From NCBI RefSeq assembly GCF_003987645.1, contig NZ_NGKA01000004.1, forward strand, positions 62,001 to 126,000: a stretch of DNA of 64,000 nucleotides, read 5' to 3'. This DNA comes from Vagococcus elongatus. GTDB taxonomy: Bacteria > Bacillota > Bacilli > Lactobacillales > Vagococcaceae. The notes below the pieces were generated by a model. The model made no database searches. It was not told where the DNA came from and saw only the letters and a list, made by a program, of their open reading frames with translations. Shown here one piece after another: positions 47,901 to 55,253 of the stretch. Each line of letters starts with the position of its first letter. Within the stretch, counting starts at the first letter, position 1. The position numbers and the translations under genes are program-made.

Positions 47901-48141
47901 CTCTTAGGATAAGCTCCACTGCTACCGTATGTTTACAATATCCCCGGTCTTTAAAATAAGGACAGCTGCAATAATCTTCTTCTTTTGGCGTGCCGTCCAA
48001 TTCCACATAATACATTTGGCTGCCCAGCACTCTTGCATGCCATTTGACTCTTTTTTCATCTTTTCTGATATCGACGACTCGTCCTTCCGACGCATAGGCC
48101 CTGCCCCGTTCAATGATTCTTTCTGGTATCGACCATTTCAT
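44947..48141 (-). CDS. SNF2-family helicase with SWIM zinc finger
   Basis: A 1064-residue DNA-dependent ATPase. A SWIM finger lies near the N-terminus (CSCPYFKDRGYCKH, CxC...CxH, about residues 57-70); an uncharacterised middle region follows; the SNF2/Rad54-type helicase begins about residue 600 with ADEMGLGKTLQ (Walker A), LVLDEAQMVKN (DEAQ box), FALSGTPIENR and the late LLFSQFTSML, SLKAGGTGLNL and RAHRLGQKK. Similar RapA-like proteins are widespread in Firmicutes; the role in transcription or repair is unresolved. It follows sbcC after nine bases. Confidence 0.93.
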   Translation of the reverse strand: MKWSIPERIIERGRAYASEGRVVDIRKDEKRVKWHARVLGSQMYYVELDGTPKEEDYCSCPYFKDRGYCKHTVAVELILRDAGYSRVFSKFPVQVEMQDEYQDNIIHHGPTHEEMLLYEAIDLVMMVQAQTKNSNERLQLEFVIQGQDTAHGYYFVDVLSVGLRLGYENGRLYVVRDLQEFFQVFKEQGLYFTAQADYSLRKDNFAAEDFYCLVKLAEAYDHQQFLREDSPKKGPWGKNISLPKELMKELFFLERTVQNVSVVINGKKKKLKGFSANKKPYRFRVLGNHRKLQVLMEEQFEEYYPGYHWFFWQGYFFELPFEAINQFELVYETKKRMPRPALTFSDEAVTDFFNILYPVFKEVGEIELADELFENLVEEPLETLLHLTLNDGRIEGEVKFQYGDVVLPAVQLGDVPGQELMVRKIGEEEEVLQTMRDLSYGFSEGLFYKSLPVAENLYAFFVEELPLLRQLAEVTLDDSLQELYLDGLKARPKIRIDTANSWLDIHFDVSDIDEDEVDEMIRSIYAGKTYHQLKSGQIVSLETEAYREITKSLQTIPEELAFQNGTVRLANYQSILLKNQFASVKDAEFSEDFEKMVSELTKPEKLTDVLPKKVNAVLRPYQEVGFRWLKMMAGYGFGGILADEMGLGKTLQIITYLQEAKEEGRLSQSIVIAPASLVLNWKYEVEKFAPELTTAVISGSAEKRKTLIDEAQAIDVLITSYATFRQDSERYQDHTFDTLVLDEAQMVKNSATKTFQAIKKVSAKQRFALSGTPIENRLEEIWAIFHLIMPGFLPSFKKFQKFSAKEINQWIRPFVLRREKKEVLTELPDKIETLIRSELTKEQKKIYLAQLQDMQHSLSEMDGEAFRQNRMTILAGLTRLRQICCSPALFLPDYHGGSGKQEQLKELIQSALANNRRILLFSQFTSMLSIIEKMLAEMQVETFYLRGSTPIARRQQMVDEFNQGSKDVFLISLKAGGTGLNLTGADTVILYDLWWNPAVEDQAASRAHRLGQKKEVEVWRLIAEGTIEEKMVQLQENKKDLFENILGASASQLTEQDIRDILLQ

Positions 48142-48150
48142 CTAATTTCC

Positions 48151-51100
48151 TCATTCCTCTGATAACTGATAAGTAATGCGACTCTGTCCTGTGCCTTGAG
48201 TTAACACTTGAATCTGTTGCGGAATACGCTGTTTCAGTTCCCGGACATGGCTGATAATCCCAATCATCCGTCCTTTACTTTCTACGGTTTCAAAAGCATC
48301 CATTGCGATTTCTAGTGCTTCTTCATCCAAAGAACCAAAGCCTTCGTCAATAAACATAGCTTCCACACTGATGCCTCCCGCCTGCGTCTGAACCACTTCT
48401 CCTAGCGAAAGGGACAATGACAAGGCCGCAATAAAGCTTTCCCCTCCAGACAAGGTATTCACGCTTCTGGCTGCGCCTACATTGTCATCGTAGACGTTCA
48501 ACTCTAAACCTGTTTGACTTTTATACGAGCCTTGCTCTTCTTTCAATTCAAAACTATAACGGTTATTAGTCAGCTCCATCAACTTCTGATTTGCTACACG
48601 TAAAATTTCCGCAAAATAAACTTGTAAAACATAGCGTTCCAAACTGATTTTCAGCGGGCCGTCTCCATTGGCCACCTCTGACAGTTGATTTAATTCTGCC
48701 AGTTTTTCCCACTCTTTTTGCAAGCGGGCATAACGAGTGGTCATCTCTTGATGTATTTGCTGATTTTGAGTTTTCCGCTGGGCCAAGGTCAAACGTTCTT
48801 CTTCCAAACGTTCGATGGTCTGCTCCAACTCTCTCTGCAGCGCCAGCGTTTGTTCGATTTCCGGCTCCTTTTGCCCTGCCAATTTCTTCTCTACTTCTTC
48901 TAACCGTATTTTCAATCGATGGTAAGTATCGTAAAATTCTTTGATAGCTTTTTCGTAAGGCTCGATTTGGCTGATATGAGCCAGTTCTTCTGTCATCTCT
49001 GCCAAATCATGGACATACGCGCTGGCGGCAATCCGTTCTTCCAATTGCTTTTGCCGGCTTTCCAGTCCTTCTGTGGTTTCCTGTAATTGTCGTTGGACAT
49101 GCGCTAAGGAATTTGTTTCCAGTAACTCCCTTTCAGACAAATGTTTCAACTGTTCTTCATAAGTATTGACAGATTGCTCCCATTGCTTGACGGCGTTTCG
49201 ATTTGCTTCTAAAAGATTCTGAAGATTTTCCTGCTGCCATTTCACAGGAATTTGCTGATTGATTTGTGTCAATGTTGCTGTGATACCCGTCTGCTGTTTT
49301 TCTTCTTGGGATAAGGCAGCTTCGATTTCCTTTTGAGCGTCGCCGAGTTTCCCTTGCTGAATTTCCAGCTCCGACTGAGTCGCTTTGATTTCTTCCAATG
49401 CTTCTATCTTCTCAGACAACTGTTGTCGCTCTTGACTGCGTTCATCTTGTTCCCTGCGGAGAATTTGCAGCAATTCAGCTGTCGTCTGCCCGTTTGATTC
49501 ACCCAGCCAATCAGCCGAGGATGACTCTCTTAAAGCCATCAATTCTGCCTCTAACGTCCTTTGCAACTGTCGAATATGACGGTCCATCTCTTCTGTTTTT
49601 TCATTTAAATACCGGTCTTCTTCCATCAGTTGGATCACTGTTTTCTGTTGGATTTCTCGTTTTTCTTCCAAGGACGCCAAATGTTCTTCTGCTTCTTTGA
49701 TGGTCTCCACCGTCCATTCCTGCTCTGCATGAGGACGTGGATGCTCCTTACTGCCGCAGACAGGACATGATTCTCCCGGAAGCAAATCTACACTTAGTCT
49801 GGCGATCAGCAACTTTGCCACCTGATCTTTTTGTTTCCGGTAGTTATCTTCCAAGACTTGCGATGCTTTTTTTTGTTCTGACAAACGCAGGATGACCTCC
49901 TCTTGTCGAACATACAGCCTAAGTCGGTCTTCCTCTTGTTTCTGCTGCTCTGACACCTCTTTCAGCAACGTCTCCAGTGACTGCATTTGTTTTTCCAGCT
50001 GGCTGAGTTTGCGCAAAAGCTGGGGTTCTTCTTGGATTTTCCCTTGATTGGTTTCATACTCTTCTTGGATTTTTTCAATTTGACCATAAATAGCTGTTTT
50101 CGAAGCCTGAGTTTTTCTAATGGATTGAAGGAGTGTGGTCAACTCTTTTTCTAGCTGCTCTTTTTGTTTAAAGAGAGGTTCTAACGTCTCCATGTCGCGG
50201 ATTTCCTGTCGTTTCTCCTCAATACTCTCTTTTTCATCCAACAAATTATCCAAGCATTGTTTGACGTTTTCCCCTTCTGTCTGCAACTTTTTCTTCATCT
50301 TTTGATGTTCTTCATGCTTTTCTTGAAGTTTTCCGATTTGTTGCTGATATTCCTGCAACTGAAGAAGAGGATGCTGATTTTTTTCAACCCAACGCCATTT
50401 CTCCACTTGATGTTCTTTCACCAGCACTTCTTGCTTTTGCTCTTCGTGGTGCGCAAGTTCCTTTGTTAACTGCTGCTGCTGACCAAATTCTTCCAGCAGT
50501 TGCTGCTCACGGTGGACCTGTTTATCCAGCTCTTTCTTTTCCGACCTGACTTGTTTTTCCTGTTGGTTAAGGACATCCATCTGCTCTTGGTACTCCTCAT
50601 TTTGTGCCAAGATCAGTGTTAGCCGGCTGGCCATATCGGTCAGTTCTTGTTTTTCCAATTGATATTCTTCAGCAAACAGCACTTGATCAAATAATAAATT
50701 TAAACCATGCTGTTCGTCGTTTAATTGTTTTTCAAATGCTTTTTTTCGTTCTTTCAAACGTAGAGATAACTCACTATATATTTGAGTCCCAAAAAGTTTG
50801 CGCAAAACCACTTCTTTGTCATTACTATTGGCATTTAAAAATTTGCGAAACTCCCCTTGAGGCAATAAGATGATTTGTGTAAATTGCTGGACGGTCAAAT
50901 GAAGTAATTCTTCAATTAATTTCCTGACTTCTGTGGCTTTTTTCTCTTGAAGAATCTCTGCGCCAGCGTCATCATAAACTGTCAGCAAAACCTTTGCAGG
51001 GCGGATAGTGACACCCTCTCCCACTTTTTTCTTCAATGTCTGCTCAGGCTCACGTATGATTTCATAACGTTTTCCTTGATGGTCGAAAATAAAGGTGACC

Positions 51101-51330
51101 GCAGTCTGTTCCTCTTCATCGGCGAAGTTGGAGCGCATTTCTTTGCCTTGACGAATCCCTCCAGTAGTTTCTCCGTAAAGGGCATAGCACATCGCGTCAA
51201 AAATCGTCGTCTTCCCTGCGCCGGTTTTTCCGGCAATTAAAAATAGCGGATACTCTTGAAACTGAGCAAAATCTACTTCTTCTTGTTTAAATGGACCAAA
51301 ATTTTCCATGATTAAACGAATGGGCTTCAT
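48151..51330 (-). CDS. sbcC: Exonuclease SbcC (Rad50-like ATPase)
   Basis: A 1059-residue SMC-like ATPase. N-terminal Walker A is LIAGKTGAGKTTIFDAM; two long coiled coils flank the zinc hook CPVC (in LLPGESCPVCGSKEHPRPH, about residue 520); the C-terminal signature LSGGESF and Walker B MFIDEGFGSLDEE complete the ABC head. With SbcD it opens and cuts DNA hairpins and processes double-strand ends. AGGGAGGA precedes the ATG. Operon order sbcD-sbcC-SNF2. Confidence 0.96.
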   Translation of the reverse strand: MKPIRLIMENFGPFKQEEVDFAQFQEYPLFLIAGKTGAGKTTIFDAMCYALYGETTGGIRQGKEMRSNFADEEEQTAVTFIFDHQGKRYEIIREPEQTLKKKVGEGVTIRPAKVLLTVYDDAGAEILQEKKATEVRKLIEELLHLTVQQFTQIILLPQGEFRKFLNANSNDKEVVLRKLFGTQIYSELSLRLKERKKAFEKQLNDEQHGLNLLFDQVLFAEEYQLEKQELTDMASRLTLILAQNEEYQEQMDVLNQQEKQVRSEKKELDKQVHREQQLLEEFGQQQQLTKELAHHEEQKQEVLVKEHQVEKWRWVEKNQHPLLQLQEYQQQIGKLQEKHEEHQKMKKKLQTEGENVKQCLDNLLDEKESIEEKRQEIRDMETLEPLFKQKEQLEKELTTLLQSIRKTQASKTAIYGQIEKIQEEYETNQGKIQEEPQLLRKLSQLEKQMQSLETLLKEVSEQQKQEEDRLRLYVRQEEVILRLSEQKKASQVLEDNYRKQKDQVAKLLIARLSVDLLPGESCPVCGSKEHPRPHAEQEWTVETIKEAEEHLASLEEKREIQQKTVIQLMEEDRYLNEKTEEMDRHIRQLQRTLEAELMALRESSSADWLGESNGQTTAELLQILRREQDERSQERQQLSEKIEALEEIKATQSELEIQQGKLGDAQKEIEAALSQEEKQQTGITATLTQINQQIPVKWQQENLQNLLEANRNAVKQWEQSVNTYEEQLKHLSERELLETNSLAHVQRQLQETTEGLESRQKQLEERIAASAYVHDLAEMTEELAHISQIEPYEKAIKEFYDTYHRLKIRLEEVEKKLAGQKEPEIEQTLALQRELEQTIERLEEERLTLAQRKTQNQQIHQEMTTRYARLQKEWEKLAELNQLSEVANGDGPLKISLERYVLQVYFAEILRVANQKLMELTNNRYSFELKEEQGSYKSQTGLELNVYDDNVGAARSVNTLSGGESFIAALSLSLSLGEVVQTQAGGISVEAMFIDEGFGSLDEEALEIAMDAFETVESKGRMIGIISHVRELKQRIPQQIQVLTQGTGQSRITYQLSEE

Positions 51331-51340
51331 CTTTTCCCTC

Positions 51341-52471
51341 CTATCCCTCTTTTTCCAGAGTCATATATTCTTCTTCTAACCAGCTTTTTTGCTGTATCGT
51401 CAGAGGCTGTTCCACAGCTGTTTCAAAAAAATCAGCAAATAGCGTTAGCGGATCTTTCTTTTGCAAGTCTGAAGATGCAAGGACGTTCAACTCTTGGGCA
51501 GTCCTCCCATGGGCTCTTTCCAGTTGAATGATACGTGGATAAACAGACCGCAACTGATTCATCACATTGGGAATGACTTCTTTATTAGTCAAGCGAATAC
51601 CGATATAGTCTTCCCGATTAATTTCACTATAAAAACTGGGCGTCATCAGAGTATCAAAACTTTCCTCCAGTACTTTTACATCCCGCATCGGCGTTACAGG
51701 AAAAAACTCCATATTGGTCTCCGTGTCTGTCAGCTCCACAACCCAAACCCCTTTTTCCTGATTAACCTCTGATAAAGAATATTTTAATAACGACCCGCTG
51801 TATCGGACATTATCGCTATGCAGTGCATGACGATTGTGTAAATGCCCTAGTGCCACATAATCAAAATTTTCTAATAAAGAAAGCGGGACTACATCCAGCC
51901 CTCCTACGGTAACTTTTGTTTCAGAGTCGGTCGTCGTACTTCCGGCGATGAAAAAATGCGAAACTAGCACTTGTTTTTTATGGGGATCAAATCTTTTTTC
52001 CATTTCTGCCACCGCCGCAGCAACCGCTTGCTGGATTGTTTTCAGTGAGTCGTCTTCAAAATATCTTCTTGCTGCAAATGGCTCAAAGTAAGGCAATAAA
52101 AAAAACTGAGTGTCATCTATTTCCACAGGGGCAAGTCCCTGTTCCAATCTTGTATGTAAATGAAACCGCAGAGGTTCGTACCACGGTCCTCCCGTTTCCA
52201 GTCGTGTACTGCTGTCATGATTACCCGAAATCGCTAGAACGGGATATTTTTTTTCGATGTTCATTTCACGCATCATCCAGTTGAACACTTCCACAGCTTC
52301 GACCGAAGGAACAGACCGGTCATAGAGATCTCCAGCAATCACGATGGCATCCACCTGCTCCTTTTCAGCAACTGCCATGAGTTGACGAAACACATCCTGC
52401 TGTTCTTCAAGCAAATCATAGCCGTTTAATTTTTTGCCGATATGCCAGTCCCCAGTATGTAAAAATTTCAT
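51341..52471 (-). CDS. sbcD: Exonuclease SbcD (Mre11-like nuclease)
   Basis: A 376-residue metallophosphoesterase. Metal motifs in order: HTGDWHIGK (residues 5-13), IAGDLYDRSVPS, ISGNHDSSTR, VSHFFIAG and GHLHNRHAL. Nuclease partner of SbcC, whose start lies ten bases after this stop. TATAAT lies about 55 bases upstream with a poor -35; no LexA box was seen. Confidence 0.96.
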   Translation of the reverse strand: MKFLHTGDWHIGKKLNGYDLLEEQQDVFRQLMAVAEKEQVDAIVIAGDLYDRSVPSVEAVEVFNWMMREMNIEKKYPVLAISGNHDSSTRLETGGPWYEPLRFHLHTRLEQGLAPVEIDDTQFFLLPYFEPFAARRYFEDDSLKTIQQAVAAAVAEMEKRFDPHKKQVLVSHFFIAGSTTTDSETKVTVGGLDVVPLSLLENFDYVALGHLHNRHALHSDNVRYSGSLLKYSLSEVNQEKGVWVVELTDTETNMEFFPVTPMRDVKVLEESFDTLMTPSFYSEINREDYIGIRLTNKEVIPNVMNQLRSVYPRIIQLERAHGRTAQELNVLASSDLQKKDPLTLFADFFETAVEQPLTIQQKSWLEEEYMTLEKEG

Positions 52472-52923
52472 TGATATCTCCCCGTTTCATAAAAAGCATC
52501 ATCCTTCATTATACCAAATTCCAGCTTGTTTTTCTTGACCTAAAAAGAAACTTTAGCCACTTGGAAACATGGAAAGTTTCAAGAAATCTAAATATAGTTG
52601 TCTTTTTTCAGCGAATCATCCACCAGCTATAGATTAAACTCCTAAAATTAAAACCTTCGTAGGCAACTTTTCAATTATTTTCCCAAATTTTTTTTATTTT
52701 TAATGGTTTTAGTATACAATGAGTCTTAGCAGTGTAAAAAAGTGGAGAGTTTGCTAAAACATCTCCGCTCACCAGCTCTGGATAAACTGACTTGAAAAAC
52801 TGCCACAAAATCTGCAGATTTACAAAAAAACACCATGAAACACTCCGCAGACCAAGGCAGCAGCTGTCAAACAAGAATATCCTGTGTTCTGACGTTAAAA
52901 TATAAAACTACCCGAGGTGTCAA
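52472..52923. other. Gap between sbcD and the CmpB-type gene
   Basis: About 450 bases. It contains the sbcD promoter region (minus, TATAAT near 52510), a perfect 14-bp palindrome AAATCTGCAGATTT at 52808-52821, and a G/C-paired hairpin near 52743-52770. A 67-codon minus frame at 52671-52874 is not supported by a ribosome site or known family. No riboswitch class was recognised. Confidence 0.4.
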
Positions 52924-53724
52924 ATGAACAATCTTTTAAATGAAATCGCACTATTATTTTTATTTTACGCTATCATCGGCTGGCTTTGGGAGACCGTCTA
53001 TTGCTCCATCAAAGCGAAAAAATTTGTTTACCGCGGCTTCCTTATCGGGCCATATTGCCCAATCTACGGCTTTGGTATTTTGTCCGTTCTTTATTTCATT
53101 GCTCCTTATCAAAATAACCTGCTTCTGCTTTATTCCCTTTCAGTGATCGTGGTCACGGTGTTGGAATACTTTACCAGCTATATTTTAGAGAAAATTTTCC
53201 ACGCCACGTGGTGGGACTATACCGGAGTCCCTCTGAATCTTAACGGCCGGGTAGCTCTCCCTGTTTCTTTGTTTTGGGGGACTGCTTGTGTGCTGATTGT
53301 CAAAGTCATTCATCCGGAAGTCATGAAGCTGACCGAGTTTACTTTGGCACATACAGGAAGCTATCTTTACCTTATGATTGCCGTGCTCTTTGCTTCTGAC
53401 TCAATCTACACCGTCTTCAACATGATCAACTTCAATAAAATCAGTCTGGAGTGGGACAGCGCCATCGACAGCAGTCGACAGCAGTTTAGAAAAAGAAGAC
53501 TGCAGTTGGAAACTTCATTGGGGAAAAACTTGGAGTCTATTAAATCTGATTATGCAGAATGGCGTGAAGAATTCGAAGAACGGGCTAAAAAGTTACCAAA
53601 ATTGAATTTTAACCACCGCAGATACTTAAGAAGCTTTAAAAATTTCCGTATGAAAAATATCGAAAACCAAGCATATATCAAAGAATATTTAATACAAAAA
53701 CGCAAAGAGAGAAAGCATGACTAG
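52924..53724 (+). CDS. Putative ABC-transporter type IV (CmpB-like) membrane protein
   Basis: A 266-residue protein with about five N-terminal helices and a charged C-terminal coil. FLFYAIIGWLWETVYCSIKAKKFVYRGFLIGPYCPIYGFG is the signature of the PF06541 family (ABC_trans_CmpB), and TWWDYTGVPLNLNGRVALPVSLFWG is its second block. Despite the name no ATPase is nearby and the function is unknown. CGAGGTG precedes the ATG. It ends at a terminator overlapping the stop. Confidence 0.82.
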   Translation: MNNLLNEIALLFLFYAIIGWLWETVYCSIKAKKFVYRGFLIGPYCPIYGFGILSVLYFIAPYQNNLLLLYSLSVIVVTVLEYFTSYILEKIFHATWWDYTGVPLNLNGRVALPVSLFWGTACVLIVKVIHPEVMKLTEFTLAHTGSYLYLMIAVLFASDSIYTVFNMINFNKISLEWDSAIDSSRQQFRKRRLQLETSLGKNLESIKSDYAEWREEFEERAKKLPKLNFNHRRYLRSFKNFRMKNIENQAYIKEYLIQKRKERKHD

Positions 53725-53739
53725 GCTTTCTCTCTTTTT
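53706..53739 (+). terminator. Terminator overlapping the end of the CmpB-like gene
   Basis: AGAGAGAAAGC / GCTTTCTCTCT stem and TTTTT on the plus strand. Confidence 0.85.
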
Positions 53740-53901
53740 CTAACATCTTCTCTTTATCTTGTCAGAAAATAATGTTACGGCGAGACTGACATTTACATCA
53801 TGCTCTTCTTCCAACTTTTTACTGAAAGTGAAACTGACAGTCCCATTTGAATGTAACGTTCTCTCACAAAAGTTTATTTCACAAATATAAATAACGGTAT
53901 T
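53740..53901 (-). pseudogene. Open stretch without start, possible gene tail
   Basis: Fifty-four codons are open on the minus strand (ending SFTFSKKLEEEHDVNVSLAV and on) without start codon or ribosome site. The amphipathic, protein-like pattern hints at the tail of a lost gene, but no family was recognised. It sits in a 437-base gap whose remainder (53902-54037) shows nothing. Confidence 0.2.
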
Positions 53902-54037
53902 TTAGTTATTTAATAGTCAATAAAATGGTTGTTGAGAAAATTAAAAGTTAGCAGGTTCTTAGATGGTAATAAAAATTTCTTTCTAATTAATCTTTGCTGC
54001 CAGAATGTTTTTAGCAAACTATCAACCTTGACGCAAC

Positions 54038-54075
54038 AAAAAAGCTGAAAAGAGAAAACTCTTTTCAGCTTTTTA
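54038..54075. terminator. Terminator after the epimerase-like gene
   Basis: AAAAGCTGAAAAGAG-AAAA-CTCTTTTCAGCTTTT, a 15-bp perfect stem with A and T runs on both sides. Confidence 0.85.
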
Positions 54076-54161
54076 CTCAAATTCAGATGATATCTAAGTT
54101 TTAATCATAAGAATAATCAGGCGCGTAAGAACTCACACTGGATTCCCTGTTAATTCTTTTA

Positions 54162-55133
54162 CTAGTCGACACATCTTGCCAATGTTTCTTTGATGCTGGC
54201 AACCACATCATGTTCTTTGATTCCCAACAAGGGCATCGTATCTGCCGGATCCAAATAGAGATCCTCAAACTGCAATCTTCCGCTGACCGCCATATGGATG
54301 CCATGCTCTTTTCCTGCTGCTTCAGCCTGAGAATCAATAGCTTCAAAAGCCGGCAGCATTTGTTCCAATGCAACAACCGGCACCATTGTTTTACCTGTCT
54401 GTCCCAGAGCTTCCACAATCAGCTCATAAAACTGCTGAAATTTCATGTTCAAAGAGCAAATCGCATAAGTACCACGATGCTCGCCGTTTTCCAACACACC
54501 AACAGCAGCTTCAGCAACTTGTTCCACTGTGACCATGGCAGTTCCACCAGTCGGACTCGGAAAAACTTCTTGCCCTCGTACCCGGTCTACAAACATCGTC
54601 CATAAAGGTTCTCTGCCCGGCATTGTGCCGAAAATATAAGGGAGACGTAAAGAGCAGACTTTCATTGCCCCTTCACCCTCAGCAAAAGCCAGTTGCTCTT
54701 GCAGCAAGCGCGTATTAGGATAAGCTTGCTTACGCAGATGATACTCTGGCAGTCGTTCGGCAAATTCAGCAAAATAGGAAGCGAACACGACAAAATTTTT
54801 GACTCCGGCCTGTTTAGCTAATCTAGCCAACCGCTGAGTAGGCAAAACATTGGCTTCGTAGAAAAATTTTACCGCTGGTTTATCTGGCACCGTCCGTTCG
54901 TCTGCACCCGCCGCATAAATAAACCCTTCACAATCCTCCAGCAAGACTAAAATTTCCTCATCTGTCAGTGCATTGATATCACCCAGTTGACACTCTACAC
55001 CTTCCGGCAATAAATCTTTTGCCGGCATAGGCGGCAGTGACATTGTTTTAACTTGATAACCCCTGTCCAATAATTCTTTCGTCGTATAGTATCCTAAAAA
55101 TCCTGTGCCGCCTAAAATAAATATTTTAGCCAT
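54162..55133 (-). CDS. NAD(P)-binding epimerase/reductase-like protein (extended SDR)
   Basis: About 323 residues; start MAKIFILGGTGFLGYYTTKELL chosen for its AGGAGGG ribosome site over an ATG 12 codons upstream. The Rossmann GGTGFLG motif and NVLPTQRLARLAKQAGVKNFVVFAS mark an NAD-dependent epimerase/dehydratase-like or NmrA-like fold. The usual Tyr-x3-Lys pair is replaced by YHLRK, which keeps the spacing. Substrate unknown. Divergent from the AraC gene, which probably controls it; a palindrome overlaps its weak -35. Confidence 0.75.
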   Translation of the reverse strand: MAKIFILGGTGFLGYYTTKELLDRGYQVKTMSLPPMPAKDLLPEGVECQLGDINALTDEEILVLLEDCEGFIYAAGADERTVPDKPAVKFFYEANVLPTQRLARLAKQAGVKNFVVFASYFAEFAERLPEYHLRKQAYPNTRLLQEQLAFAEGEGAMKVCSLRLPYIFGTMPGREPLWTMFVDRVRGQEVFPSPTGGTAMVTVEQVAEAAVGVLENGEHRGTYAICSLNMKFQQFYELIVEALGQTGKTMVPVVALEQMLPAFEAIDSQAEAAGKEHGIHMAVSGRLQFEDLYLDPADTMPLLGIKEHDVVASIKETLARCVD

Positions 55134-55167
55134 TTTTAACCCTCCTGTTGTGTTTTCTTTCACAATC

Positions 55168-55173
55168 ATTATA
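55168..55173 (-). promoter_or_regulatory. -10 of the epimerase-like gene
   Basis: TATAAT on the minus strand with no good -35; a palindrome takes its place, as at activator-dependent promoters. Confidence 0.55.
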
Positions 55174-55184
55174 AACTTTTATTT

Positions 55185-55200
55185 TGATTGATATCTATCA
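55185..55200. promoter_or_regulatory. Palindrome in the divergent AraC/epimerase promoter region
   Basis: TGATTGATATCTATCA, a 16-bp near-perfect palindrome (one mismatched pair), overlapping the -35 region of the epimerase-like gene. A likely site for the adjacent regulator, by position only. Confidence 0.45.
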
Positions 55201-55227
55201 CAAAGAGACATATCACTCACTTTTTGT

Positions 55228-55233
55228 TAAAAT
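55228..55233 (+). promoter_or_regulatory. Extended -10 of the AraC-family gene
   Basis: TAAAAT preceded by TGT, about 20 bases before the ATG; AGAGGTG is the ribosome site. Confidence 0.45.
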
Positions 55234-55253
55234 CAAGCTAGAGGTGAAACAAA

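Noticed and set aside
52671-52874. 67-codon minus-strand frame upstream of sbcD
   Set aside because: No ribosome site, no recognisable domain, and it crosses a palindrome and hairpin; more likely chance.
54101-54418. 105-codon minus-strand frame inside the epimerase-like gene
   Set aside because: Overlaps the real gene in another frame; Trp- and Cys-rich composition is that of a shadow frame.
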